From Athripsodes cinereus (taxonomy: Eukaryota; Arthropoda; Insecta; Trichoptera; Leptoceridae), in NCBI GenBank assembly GCA_947579605.1, contig OX388314.1, positions 5,022,001 to 5,086,000 on the forward strand: a DNA stretch of 64,000 nucleotides, in the 5' to 3' direction. Of the stretch, positions 51,710 to 63,900 are shown piece after piece. A program made the position numbers and the translations under genes. Under the pieces are notes generated by a model that did not search any database, had not been told where the DNA came from, and was given only the letters and a program-made list of their open reading frames with translations. Position 1 is the first letter of the stretch; each line of letters starts with the position of its first letter.

Positions 51710-52449
51710 TGAATATATGTTAATGTTTATATATGTAGACTTACTCGTATATATTATGTAATTTGTCGAATAAATCAGGTCAGTAATTAATTCATTAAGG
51801 CAGTATATTGTCTGAAGCATGAAACCTTTTAACAGAAACTCTATGATTTAATTGGAATCGTAATTTATCAAAAAATTAAATTAAATCACTGCATATTATT
51901 GTCGAGAGCGGCAAAGCATAAAAATATCTTTGAAACGCAATAATTTCAAGTTGAACAAACTCACTTCACGGGCTTTAACAAAATAATAATGGCCAATTCG
52001 AACCAATATAATGGCGATTTAGATTATACTGCTGTGGGGTCCATAACACTATAGCTATATTGGCCAACTGTTGTATATACGTAAATTATTGTACGATGTT
52101 CATTTTTATATTTTCCGCAATAAGAATTGCATAATTGATGCAATAAATTAATAATATACTGAATATTCAAGACCAAACAATAGTCAATAGCCTGTATTCA
52201 CGTGTAAGAGGTCAAGGTAAGAATTTGGTTTCTAACTTTTGAGACACGTATTTTGTTGTTGTGCATTGTGCTGTTTGAGCAAAGTTCATATTCAAATTCA
52301 GAGATATTTTACTAGTTTTATATACTCAAATAATCCAATATAAATTAGCAATAATATTGTTTTAATTCCTGCAGAACTAAGACGAGGTCGTTCTTTTAGA
52401 AACAAATTTGAAGACAATATGACTCACCGGAACACATTGTTAACAAAGC
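51710..52449. other. AT-rich spacer
   Basis: Nothing recognised. Confidence 0.5.
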
Positions 52450-52655
52450 TAAGTCAATAAATCTCCCTCGACATCCATCAAGAGGGAGACCAAAGAATAC
52501 CTGGATGACAAAATGCAATAGAATCCTGCGGAGAAATGGCCTGGATAAAGATGATATAAGAAACAGAAGAATGTATAAACTCAGAACGAGAAGAGCCGAC
52601 CCCAACAGCCTTCAGCAGCAATAAGTTGGGACAGTGCCAAGAAGAAGAAGGACTC
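52450..52655 (+). pseudogene. LINE C-terminal fragment with AAG tail
   Basis: The plus frame gives RGRPKNTWMTKCNRILRRNG, LDKDDIRNRRMYKLRTRRAD and PNSLQQQ, then GTGCCAAGAAGAAGAAGG. The RGRPKxxW...RRADP ending is a known LINE C-terminus. Short, inactive. Confidence 0.75.
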
Positions 52656-52877
52656 ACCTATGGACATTAATAGTTTGGATATTATATTAAATAGCCTTAA
52701 ACAATAATATATAATTACATTGCGATTCAACACATTTAAAACATACCCATTCTTAGGAATAGGAACGGATTCACTTGGTTTAGCATTTTGATTTCTGAAA
52801 TCATAATCTTTGCTACAAGTGTTAAAATAAAATGTCTTTATTTCGCACAAGTCTTTTTGGGTCAATCTATTTATAAA

Positions 52878-53106
52878 TATTTCATAGTGGAGTATATCCA
52901 CCTCGTGGAGACTGCGGTAAAGGATAGGTCTCCCGTTGTTATCTGTAAGTTTTCAAGCGTCCTATCAAAGACAGACGTTCGTACAAGACAATCAATATCT
53001 ACAATTCTGCGATGAAGAGTGCCAGCAATCCTGAATGTCTTATTTCATCATTGGCAGGGAGAAGCTGCTCCACTTGTGGTATATGTCGTAATGGGATATA
53101 ATAGAT
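52878..53106 (+). mobile_element. SINE-C, diverged
   Basis: TGGAGACTGCGGTAAAGGAT, AAGTTTTCAAGCGTCC, CAATCCTGAATGTCTTATTT and CCACTTGTGGTATATGTCG. Confidence 0.7.
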
Positions 53107-53109
53107 ATC

Positions 53110-53445
53110 ATAATTACCATCATATTTGTCGGAGATGTGCGAGATCGAGACCATCAGTGAAAGACGGCTCTTGCTTCGCTCAGCACAGGGTGAGGCAAAA
53201 TGCAGACTGATTGAGCCATCTCGATCTCGCAAAACAGGCTTTGGAGATAGAGCGTTTAGTGTTGCGGGTCCCAGATGTTGGAACAAGCTGCCTCTGTGTC
53301 TGCGAGAGGAGGTGAATGGAGAGAGTTTTAAAAGAGGGCTGAAGACACACCTTTTTGCTGGGAGTTTTGGGTGATTGATACGATATACAGCGCCCTTGAG
53401 GTCATGTTATGAGTAAACGGCGCTTTACAAATTGTGCAGTAAGAA
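53110..53445 (+). pseudogene. CR1/L2-type LINE C-terminus (LINE-C)
   Basis: A clean frame at 53126-53374 reads AKCRLIEPSRSRKTGFGDRA, then FSVAGPRCWNKLPLCLREEV and GESFKRGLKTHLFAG. GDRAFSVAGPRxWNxLP...FKxxLKTHLF is the diagnostic end of CR1/L2-group LINEs. It is short but not frameshifted here. The 3' UTR contains AAACGGCGCTTTACAAATTG. Confidence 0.85.
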
Positions 53446-53767
53446 GTTACCAAGAAAATTTTCAGTGGTAAATGTGCAGTGGGCTTATGTTTACAATATT
53501 TTACAGTGGAAAATGCTCAGTAATAAATTGTGAAGCCTTTTCTTGCAGTAGGTGAATTTGGCAAACAGTCTGTTCAAGCCGCTATTTAAAAAAAAAATGC
53601 AGATAGACAGAAAACCAGACAGACCCTTAACCTGGTTGTCCACAAAACAAAGAGACGTGAGAGCAGCTATACTAGATTCAGCACTGACGCAGTATAAGAG
53701 TGGTTAGAGGATGTGGACCAAGAGGAACGACCCGAGATGATAGGAATGCAAAACCAGGAGAAAGAAC
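53446..53767. other. unassigned
   Basis: Nothing certain; 53640-53760 is less AT-rich. Confidence 0.4.
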
Positions 53768-54063
53768 CAGAAACCTCGATTGGAGAACCATGTTTACACA
53801 ATGCAATATTGTGTAAAATCTAATCGGAAGAAGTGAGAAAGGTGTCCCAACGCTTACGAATTGACTCTAGGCTGGCTTAAGTGATCACTTTCAGTGTCCA
53901 TGGACAACGTTCACCAATTCCACCATTCTCACTGTCACGATTTAAGGTCCACCAATCGAGAGACACTTTATCCAAACCTTAAAAGCAACCATCTTTTTGG
54001 GATCTCATTTTTCATTACACAATGTTGCATTGTGTAAACATGGTTCTCCAATCGAGGTTTCTG
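53768..54063. mobile_element. 296-bp element with about 48-bp TIRs
   Basis: CAGAAACCTCGATTGGAGAA followed by CCATGTTTACACAATGCA and ATTGTGTAA (53768-53816) returns inverted at 54014-54063 with one or two differences. The tip of the TIR carries its own palindrome (ACACAAT..ATTGTGT). No ORF and no clear target duplication. Superfamily unknown. Confidence 0.75.
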
Positions 54064-55480
54064 ATAGGTTTTGTCATCTGCATCCAAATCCGGTTAAACA
54101 ATAAAAAAATTAGTAAATACTCTAAACATCAGGAGAAAGAAGACGAAGTACAGATAAAAAGAAGTTCCTAGTTTCTAAAATATGCAGGTTCGAGGAGGGT
54201 CTTTTTCACATGTGCAGTGGGCGGCTTCTATCAAACATTTGCACTACTTACTTGACTTAAAATGCGAAAGCGGACAGGACAAGAACAAGAAAAAAGGATA
54301 GGAAACTTCCACCGACAAAGGAGGTTCTTTTTAGGTTCATAATTATTTGTTAACTAATCATTAATATGACAATCACACATGTTGCACGATTGTTGCGCAA
54401 TAATAGCAATAACACGTAATGGTAAACAATAGACCAAAGAATAAATAATAACTAAGTGTTGTGTTTAGATACATACATACATACATACATAGTTACCTGC
54501 CCTCTGAGTTCTATGTACGAGCAAGGTCATGTGAATTAACATTATTAATCTATAATAGTAGACATATAATGCTATACCTACAACAGGTATAGCATGTAGT
54601 AGCGAGAGACCACTCACTGGTCGTAGTCACACTGAATGAAAATTTGGCACGGGGTACATCTGCCACCAGACGGCGCTGAAGTCAATTAAAAAAACTACAG
54701 GAATTATTTCACAGATGAATTGCCCGAAGGTAGTAAGCACGCTTTTATACATTCTGCATGCAATCGGGAGCTTAATTATATCATCAATTTGACCTAAGCA
54801 CGTTTAAATAAAAAAGGTTAACGTACTTTTCGTAAAAAAGCTTCCTAAAATATATTTCTTAGTGAGCTTTGCAAGAAATTAAGTTTCCAGGGTAAAAAAT
54901 AAGTAGTTTTATTTTTGAAAAACGTAATACATGTTACACAAATTGCTTAACCCTTAAATGCATGAATTTTTGTATTTCGTAATAAAAAATATTTGTGGTG
55001 TGTTTTAGGTAAAAATAATTGAAATATTTCGCAAAAAAAATATAATAAATAGACAAAAAAAATAATAATATGGAAATTTCCATCATCACTTAATACGTAT
55101 GTTATGTCAACTTGAACAAAATTTGCATAAGAAATTTTATGAGATAATTTATACTTAATAATAAAAATGTGCTGTAGAAATGAGAATGCTTCGAGGAATA
55201 TATAAAATTATTGATGTAGTCTTACAGTTCTAAAAGCAGCCAAGGATAAGAATAGATGGATGAAAAACCTAGGTGCAATGGATCTCCAACCCAACCAAAA
55301 TAAGAAAGGAAATATGTACACATGCAGGATGTGTAAAAATAAATAAATTAATCTATACAATAATCATTCAGAACGCCATTGAAAAAATAGAACACTGTAC
55401 GAAAATCTGGCAAAAGATTGGAGATTTCACAAATTTCGACAAAAAGAAAATTTTACAAAATATCTAGGCATAAGTTGATG
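54064..55480. other. AT-rich stretch with a TACA microsatellite
   Basis: GATACATACATACATACATA at 54471-54492. Otherwise no recognised feature. Confidence 0.5.
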
Positions 55481-55484
55481 GGTC

Positions 55485-56010
55485 TACACAATCAATTGAA
55501 ATCGATGTAGTAGACAAATCATTGGAGTGTGGGTGATCAACAGCGCAAACGAGTTAGATGTAGAAAATGGAAGAGATGGATGTGTGCATCCCTTTGATGT
55601 ATCTAGAAAAAACGACAACATCTCGAGTAGGCCAGGCAAGGCAACTATGCACGAAAAAGACATCCACACAGTTGTCATCGTGTGTCATCGTCTATAGTTG
55701 GCGATTGTCTGGTAACCTCATGAGAATATCATGCATCGAAGCAAAAAGAGAAGGCGGTTCTGAAGGACCGATGTGAACCGCATGAATAACGATAGAACAG
55801 TCTACATTGCTGCGAACGAAAACACTGGATCGACCTAAGGAAGCCCACCTAAGATATGACTTGTTTCCGAATGAAAAGATCATTGATCTTATAAGAAAAT
55901 GTATTCTCGGGGTTAAGTTGCAGATGATTAAGTTAATGCACTTTTTTCGACAGATCATCAAGGAACTGGTTCAATTTTGGGATCGACGTACTCTTGAAAC
56001 AAAAAGATAA
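55485..56010 (+). other. unrecognised low-AT stretch, possibly decayed LINE
   Basis: Plus frames at 55567-55776 and 55807-56010 are open but fragmentary (LDRPKEAHLRYDLFPNEKII). The composition resembles decayed coding DNA. I could not place it in a family. Confidence 0.25.
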
Positions 56011-56429
56011 TTGCGCTTTAATTAGACACACTCCTTGATTTCTAAGTAGTCAATAAAAAAGCGGGCACGAAAATAGTTCATACTAAGGTTGTATACAGCG
56101 AATCAGCTGGTGTCTATTTGAGAATTGTTGTTGTTTTTTTGGCAATCTAGCAAGCTTCATGTTTTTAATCTTTATGCGCGCAAGATAAAACAAGTCCACA
56201 ACACAATTGTTAGTACTTACGTGGTTACAATGCCCTCCGAATATTGAGTTGAAGGACAAGACAAAAAGCATTGTTAACTTAAATGCATTCACTCGGCTAA
56301 AAATGATTTAAGTAGATCTAATTATAAGCACGTACTAATAATATACCTGGTAATTAAATTGCATAACTACCTTTATGTAATGGATTAGCGCGAGTATTTA
56401 GATGGAAGAGGAATATTGTGGATAGAAAT

Positions 56430-56530
56430 GTGTGTAAATAACTTACGATGGTTTGGAACGAATGGATGACAAAGAGGATATACTTATCTGAAAGAGGGGT
56501 GTGAAAAAGTTGTAGACATCCAAGTGGTTA
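56430..56530 (+). pseudogene. LINE-E-related scrap
   Basis: AATAACTTACGATGGTTTGG, GAATGGATGACAAAGAGGAT and GAAAGAGGGGTGTGAAAAAG match the KLRWFGxxxRMDDKEDxxV region of LINE-E/G. Confidence 0.6.
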
Positions 56531-56870
56531 CTGGTGTGCCTGATCTTCTGGGTCCTACTTCTATGTCCATTGTCCTTTAAATAATAATATTATCCTGTGG
56601 TAATCTCATCACCTGTCCGTACAATCTTAATCTGTCACTGTTTTCGGTCACTTTATCACCAACGGGAACGATCTCGAAACTACCATATTACTGACTTACC
56701 TAGTTACTTCTTCAGCTATTCCTGACCACTGCTAAACATAAGCCTTCCTCATATGTCTCCGGGCATCACCGTCCTAAGCTTTCTGCAACCAGTCACTAGC
56801 GATTATTTTAATGTCGTCTGACCAACGTGATGGAGGAACCATATACATAGCTTCAAATATTTTTTGAAAA
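56531..56870 (-). pseudogene. LINE C-terminal scraps
   Basis: Plus-strand GATCTTCTGGGTCCTAC, CCTGTCCGTACAATCTTAAT and GTCGTCTGACCAACGTGATG are inverse LINE tail text. Low confidence in family. Confidence 0.45.
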
Positions 56871-57292
56871 ACAATATTTAAGAGTCAGATAGTAATTCAC
56901 AAACTAAAGAAATATTGTACTGAACAATGAGTACTTTGAAACAATTACATAATGTGTTTTGGTTGTGTACTCGCGAGTAATGGGTTAACACATTGATTGC
57001 GGTCAATGAACACCAGAAATCACAGACGTAGTAGCCTTGATACAATTATAATCGATTGCCAAAACCAAGATTATACGTATTTAATAACAATAATGATTAC
57101 AATGTAGATACTACTACTATAACAATACAATATACAACAACAGACAATAAAAACAAAAATTATAACATTGACTGGCACGAGTATGAAATGCATTATTTCC
57201 TGTTGTATAACCATTTCCATTATTTATGATGAAGACTAGAATTTGGACACAGAATTTGTTAACTTAGATTAGAGACACAAGAACATAATACT

Positions 57293-57534
57293 GTACCTGA
57301 GAGCCTTAAGCGCATTTTTGACAAAAATGCCAAAGTTACGAAAACAGCGAAAATAACACATTAGTCGTGAGTCTTAAGTACATAAATGCTAAGTGTCTAT
57401 ACTATAGGGTCTATGTAATAAGCTGTTTATACTATATACATCTTATTACTAGTAAAATGTTGAGATTTTTTCGATTAAAAAATTGAATTTGAAAATGGCA
57501 TTTTAGTACTATAGACTAAATGGCTCCCAGGTAC
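57293..57534. mobile_element. MITE-1 copy 3
   Basis: GTACCTGAGAGCC and inverted GGCTCCCAGGTAC; about 240 bp, colinear with the other copies. Confidence 0.85.
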
Positions 57535-57617
57535 AGAATTATTATCTTTACGAAACTACTACTGCACCTATCAAAGCAAAAATATTTTGTGGTTTATGAG
57601 ATTTTTGATGAAAAGTT

Positions 57618-57680
57618 TCGGGTTAGTTGGAAGTGATCGTCGGGTCTTTGTGATAAACTCGCCCTCTAAATATTTACTGC
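57618..57680 (+). mobile_element. LINE-D 3' UTR fragment
   Basis: GGGTTAGTTGGAAGTGATCG and GTGATAAACTCGCCCTC. Confidence 0.55.
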
Positions 57681-58312
57681 TCCCATTGGGCATTGAGATG
57701 ATTTTTTTTTCTTGTCAAAAAGACTTTGGTTTGAGATGATGGTTTACTTTAAGCGATAAGGACAGATTTTGATCAATTTAGCACAGAGAGTACAACCTAG
57801 GAGGGAGTCCGTTCAAGAGATGGCGGAGATGATAATGGATTAAAAATAAGAACAGGTCGCTTTTTATGAGACAATATAAAACTTGCCATGTTGCCTTAGT
57901 CCAAAATTATATTTCACATAAACTTTTGTCTTCTTAAATTGCATTTAACTAATTCCGCAATGAGTTTTAAAAGAGATAATGCACTCAAGTAAACAATTTG
58001 TTCAGTTTATTGCCAGATGGTTAAGAACATTGTGGTTTTCCAATTAGCACATCAATAAAATCCGAATTTAATGAAGCTACTTTACATCTTCAAACATTGC
58101 GATCAGGGAAATTAAATAAAAAAAAAACTGATTAATAATAATCGTAGAGTTTTATGACTAACAAACTGTATTCCTCGATGAAATTCCATGTCTCAAACGG
58201 AAATCAAACTAAAAAGCTCGAGGATGCCAATGGGTAGCTTGGCTCTGATTATTTGGAGGCCGATGTGTTTCGGAAGAATGAGACAAGTGGAGAACTATGA
58301 AAAAGGTCTAAC
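57681..58312. other. AT-rich spacer
   Basis: Nothing recognised. Confidence 0.5.
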
Positions 58313-58364
58313 GGTATCGCACAAAAGTGGGATAGCAAAAAGACTATCTGTATGTAATAAAAAT
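58313..58364 (-). mobile_element. SINE-C part, split by LINE-H
   Basis: GTATCGCACAAAAGTGGGAT, AGCAAAAAGACTATCTG and ATGTAATAAAAAT; the rest is at 58917-59075. Confidence 0.7.
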
Positions 58365-58916
58365 CCGCATAGGAGCAGCTAGCGGGGCTTTCAACAACAT
58401 GAACAAAGTTTGGAAGGCGTCTGGACTCAGCATCAGGACAAAATGTCGCTTGTTCAATGCGTGCATCATCCCAATCCTTCTATATGGTTGCGAGTCTTGG
58501 CACTTAACCAAGGCTCAAGAGCGGAAGATACTAAGCTTTGAAAACAAGTGTCTTAGAAGGATTTTGGATGTCAGATGGTATGAACATGTTACAAATGATG
58601 CTGTGCGCCGGCGCACCCAGCAGAGACCTGTAATCTCCGTAATACAAGAGAGACGATGGTCCTGGCTGGGACATGTTTTAAGAATGCCCAATGATAGTTG
58701 GCCAAAAAGAGCACTGTTCTTCCGTCCGCAGGGGTTCCGTAGGCCCGGGCGTCCCTCTTTCACAATACACCGTTCCTATGACAACGATATCAGAGCGCAA
58801 GGAATGTCGTGGGAAGAGGTGACGCAATTGGCACAGAGACGCTCTGAATGGAGGAGGCTGGTTTCTGCCCTGTGCTCCCGAGAGGAGCGTTGAGGGCGAT
58901 GATGATGATGATGATG
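58365..58916 (+). mobile_element. LINE-H insertion with 13-bp TSD, C-terminal frame intact
   Basis: Bounded by ATGTAATAAAAAT at 58352-58364 and 58917-58929. A 164-codon frame (58399-58893) begins MNKVWKASGLSIRTKCRLFN and carries YGCESW, SFENKCLRRILDVRWYEH, RRWSWLGHVLRM, GRPSFTIHRS and SEWRRLVSALCSREER. It encodes only the region after reverse transcriptase. The 3' end is a GAT repeat. 5' truncation by incomplete reverse transcription is the likely origin. It is nearly identical to 42174-42688, so the family moved recently. Confidence 0.9.
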
Positions 58917-59075
58917 ATGTAATAAAAATGCAGTTTGTCCTCTATGTGCCTATGAAAATAAGACACTCAGGATGGGTAGCACGTCCTGAAGGTGTTAATT
59001 GCCTTATAAACTAGATTTGACACCTGACACTCAAAACTTACAGAAAACAGTGGGAGAGCTATCCTTTACCGGGGT
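58917..59075 (-). mobile_element. SINE-C remainder after LINE-H
   Basis: AATGCAGTTTGTCCTCTATG, ACACTCAGGATGGGTAGC and ACACTCAAAACTTACAG, then CCTTTACCGGGG. Confidence 0.75.
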
Positions 59076-59469
59076 AGAACATTATTTGTATGTAGATAAT
59101 TATGAATGTTGAAAATACTAGGTAACATCCATTATCAGCAGTAGTCAATTTATGAGAAATTTCATTCAATTACGACAGATAATTAAAAAATAATGATTAA
59201 AAAAATAAGATAAATAAATCTATAACACGTGTTGCCTTAAATAATCAGGAAAAACGCCGGAAGAAGATAAAACTGTTACACAATTTGAGAAACCGCAAAA
59301 TTGCTATCACACAGGAAAACTGGATAAGGGTTTAAATGAACGACAAAACCACATTTAATCTGATCGAATTTTCGGAATGTCCAGTTTTCAACCGGACGGA
59401 AATAATTTTTTTGTTAGTTTAGTTAAAACGATTCCCATCAACAGTTCGAAGAGTCCCCGAAAAGGAATA
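59076..59469. other. AT-rich spacer
   Basis: Nothing recognised. Confidence 0.5.
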
Positions 59470-60011
59470 TCGACGGCCTAATCCGCAAACAAGATAACTC
59501 CTTTTTTTGTCAAAATGATTTTACTGCGCTAACAGGTTTTATTAGATGTAACACAATATAATCCTGTAAAATGATAACTCCCAAATATTTTTAAAAACTA
59601 ACAAAAAATGCTACACAAAAATAAGATAGCTCCATGCAAACATCTGGCAATTTGGTAAAAACACTAACTCCGTCATTTGACCGCCATTTGTATGACGGCT
59701 GTCAGTGTGCGGTGACGTTTTTGTTAGAAAACATGCACCCATGAAACTGAAATAACGCTAACTCCATTGAAATTGTATGAAATGAAATATGGTTAGTAAA
59801 AATGCTAACTCCTTTTTTAGAAGAAATTTTGAAAAATTACGTTATTCATACTACATTATTATTATTTATTAATGATTTTGAACTTAAAAACAATAAATAC
59901 ATTAAAATGAAAAATCATTTAAATGTATTTATTGATATATGACAAGGTTTTATATTGCTCCTGAAAAGTTTGGTTTAAGGGAGTTATCTTATTTGCGGAT
60001 TAAGCCGTCGA
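59470..60011. mobile_element. 542-bp TIR element with seven TAACTCC-type motifs
   Basis: TIRs of about 32 bp: left TCGACGGCCTAATCCGCAAA then CAAGATAACTCC; right inverted TCGACGGCTTAATCCGCAAA then TAAGATAACTCC. Flanked by TA on each side. Motif GATAACTCC or GCTAACTCC occurs at 59493, 59573, 59625 (GATAGCTCC), 59664, 59757, 59804 and inverted at 59980. No ORF. Confidence 0.75.
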
Positions 60012-60029
60012 TATACACTATTTTCAGTG

Positions 60030-60230
60030 ATTTTTCGAGTGTTAGATATCTGACTTAGTGAATTAGATATCTGACACCTTCAATTCAGTGTGACGAGGTA
60101 TGCCATTCACCTGAACGTCTTATTTGTTATTGGCGCAGAGAGAACGGCTGCCATTTCAGTGCATGCAGATTATCCACTGGCTATCCCAGATGAGAGCGAT
60201 GCCGGGATATTATAAAAGAAGAGAAGAAGG
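60030..60230 (+). mobile_element. SINE-C, diverged
   Basis: TTTTCGAGTGTTAGATATC, GACGAGGTATGCCATTCACC and CCACTGGCTATCCCAGATG. Contains a duplicated TTAGATATCTGAC. Confidence 0.6.
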
Positions 60231-60638
60231 TAGATTGAACGTGAACGTTTATTTTTTTTAAATTAACTTTTCGAAAAGAATGTTTAATGTATTATATGAG
60301 TTAGTGTGTATGTATATTTGCATATGGTTCTGTAATTAATTTTATAATATAATTATTTTGGAATCTTTTTGAATTTATTTTTGTTGATTTGTTGGATTAT
60401 TTCATCTTTGGCTCATGTTGATTGTTTGCTTTTAATTTTAATGCATATTTTATATCACTTTTATTGTTTGTAATGACACAATTATCAATGTTTTAAGTAA
60501 CTTCTATTTTAATATTTTTTCTTCTTTTAACATTTTAATATTTGTTTTATAACTATTATGAAACTTTTTATTTAGCTATGTATGTATATTCAAATAAACA
60601 TAAATGCAATCTTTTGATGGGTTAATATAATTGCATAT
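60231..60638. other. T-rich stretch, possibly a LINE 3' UTR
   Basis: T/A-rich text ending TATTCAAATAAACATAAATG resembles the UTR style of other LINE tails here; family not identified. Confidence 0.35.
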
Positions 60639-60650
60639 TTTAGTATATTA

Positions 60651-60914
60651 CTACTACTACTACTATACCATCACGGCATATCCCACAAGTGGGGTAGCCA
60701 GCAGATCAGCTGCATGTAAGAAACATGCAAACTGTCCTCTTCGTGCCAATATAAAATCAAGACATTCAGGATGGGTGGCAAACCTCATCGCTGAATTTAA
60801 GATATAAAATGTCTTAATTTTTTCGAACACCTGCCTTTTACAGGACACTCGAAAACTTACGCAGAAGAGTGGGAGACCAATTCTTTACCGAGTGCTCCAC
60901 GGGATAAGTAGATA
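60651..60914 (-). mobile_element. SINE-C, full length with 12-bp TSD
   Basis: TTTAGTATATTA at 60639-60650 and 60915-60926. The element body ends at CACGGGA (60903), and an extra TAAGTAGATA precedes the right duplicate, probably added at the 5' junction. TAG tail of five triplets. Confidence 0.92.
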
Positions 60915-63900
60915 TTTAGTATATTATATTTGTGCTGATGAGCCAATGGAATAAAAAAAATACAAAAAATGTACATTCAGGCAAATACAGGCAAATGGCT
61001 CACTAGATAACCCATTAAGTGAAAAAAAAATAAAAATAGACCCAAGTCATATTTAGAATTCCCTTTCCGTATAACTTGTAAGGCACTTTATGTAAGTTGA
61101 CAAATCAACCTTTTTATTGAGTACCTACATGGATTTTTGTTACCGCCGTTTTTGTTAGAGTGTTTGGTAAAAAAAATTAACGGAAAGCATCCATATCAAA
61201 AAATGATTAAAATCATTAACCGTAGTAATAATGATCATCTTTCAAGAATCATTGCATCGGATGAACAAAAAATAGAGAAAAAATCTTAACTATTAGATAC
61301 GTCACCAATAGCTACAAAAATAGAAGTTGATACTTTTCTAAGAAATCTAATCTCGGCTACTTTGGGTCATTGGCTTGGAAAGCTTAGGATATTCTAGACA
61401 TTATTAGTACAGATTTATCCTCAAGAGCTATGTAATAATTGCTTCATATTTAAATCCTTGAATTACAATAGATTGCCTTCTGTTATGTGATTCAGAATTT
61501 AATTTCTTCGAAACAGACTAGAGTCTAGCGAAGCAATATACTAAATTTCTATATTTCTTGCAGCACATGTCAAATTTGGTTCTGACCGGCCAGCGCTTCA
61601 GGCTGCTCATCCGAATGACATCTCTCGAGTGGACAAATTTGAAGTTGGATAAATGGATGTCTGGGTGGTCGGCGGGTCCTTGAATGTAGTACATTTGAAC
61701 TACGTACACAGTAGTTATTTTGGTTTTGAAGTAGGTAACTTTTTTAAATACAATACTAATTCCAATTGCCGGACAAAATTTCTTTTAATCAAACAAACCA
61801 AGCAAGGATGGTGGTCTTAAAAGTAGAACTACTGGTGAGTCAATAACTTGAAACAAAGATAAAGTAAAATATTTATATCGTGTTTATTCATAAATTTAAA
61901 ACAACTACAGATTACTTCTAGTGAGAACCCAAATAGTTTACTGCGTGCAGACAAAACAATAAACAAACAGCAAAGTACACATTTCAAGAATCCCAGTTCG
62001 AAGAAGTGTATAATAATACATATTTATGCAATAAAATTTTCATAATGACAAGTTTATGATTAATTTCCTACTCTGTTTAAAGGTAAAGACCCGAGTAAGG
62101 TGATCAAGATTTTCATAACTGAAGATATTCTAGCATCATTTATTACGTGAAATTAATCTGCTGGCTACCCCATTTGCCGTATAGACAGAAATATATGTTT
62201 ATACATACTTAATGAATATCTTATCATGTAAAGTTGATGCTTTAAACATAGTACAGAGGGATATAAACATCATTGGCATCAGGGATTGGAAGAGTACATG
62301 ACAAAATAAGGGGAGATGGAGGCGAATGTTGATGATGATGTATTATCAAATACAGATTGTATCACAAAAGACAAGATGACACAGTGAGCAAAAATTAGCA
62401 AATTTGGAAGATACTTCATAGAAAATGAGAGATCAAAAATGAACTGATGATAAGCCCAAGCCCAACGCCTAAGCCCATCGTAAGCTCAAGTTTTGTGGCA
62501 AAGAAAGGCGTGAGAGCACCAATGTGATTTTGTAAGCATAGCACCAATCAAGTAAAAATAAGTAGTACCTATAAAATTCGTATCCGACGCGAATCTCAAT
62601 GTGTAAAAAGGGTCTGATTATTATGGCTGAGAAATGAGAGAATGAAACAGTGGGCGTTACTAAACCTCAAACAATCCCATAGCGACCAGATATTATTATT
62701 GTAAGTAGGTACTTCAAAACTAAACTATCACACCCAGAACCACACACATTGACACCATAATTCTGATAAAACAATCCAAATACGCTCAATAAAGCAGGCA
62801 CTAGTAGTAGCACAAATAACATCTACTCATGACTCACTGTAATGGACCAGTCGGTACTACATCATAATATGTATTTGTAATAAATTGAATTTGCACTAGC
62901 TGCCCTATGGAAATGAATCATTCAATCATTCTCGTTAGACAATTAGTATTAATCCATTGATACAAGAAAAGTACGTACCTATCAGATTCATTGCTCTTAA
63001 GAACGTATTAAACATCATTTCAGTATTTTATAGACAAGCATACATAATTTACTCGGCATTAAAATACTAACAAAATTTTAGTTGAGGAAACATGAAACTG
63101 AGCATTTTAGCGCTTTGGCAAGGAAACTGAAATCTTTGAATGATGCCTTTAAAAATTAAAACGATCAAAAGCGGTTAGCACACATAACAGAGAAAAAATG
63201 TCGTTTTTCGTTTTTTTAAATGTTTTGTATGTCTTAAGTTGATATTTTGTTCTTTCTAAGACATGTTTTCTCCACTGGCTGTGACTTGATCTCTCCTCTC
63301 TCTTAGATAAATTTAACGTCAACTTATAACAAGTAGAACGGATGACGACACTTTCTGAAGTTAATCTATTCAATTTTTCATTCTATGGTTTTAAGATTAT
63401 AGATGTGAGTCAATCAATTCCACATGACCCGCCCATTGTCACTTTCTATGCAGTTCGTACAATTCATACACAACCATCGAAACAGGACATTCGAATGAGT
63501 ATGAAACCCACTTCTTAATACAAATTAGCGTCTTCCACGGCATTTCCTTTCAGTTTCGGTTCATTAATATTACCTGATTTTTTTAGGCTCGGTGTTGAGA
63601 TTGCAAGACTGATTAAGGATTTTAGTCTCGATGATTGTTTCGATACATACTCGTAAAATAAAAATCGATAGCCAAAATGTGTACATGTTGTGCATTATTA
63701 TAGTTGTACGAGATAAGAGGACGGTTCGTATTGGCACAGAATGAATACGAAATTTTTGATACATCCGGTAGGTATAGCAGCGAATCGTAGGAAGAATCAT
63801 ACCTAATACTAAAATGCAATATGGAATGTAAAACTTAATACGCAGATGATGTAGTATTAGTAGTATTATAAGTAGTAATAAAGGATAGAGATGGTCAAAG

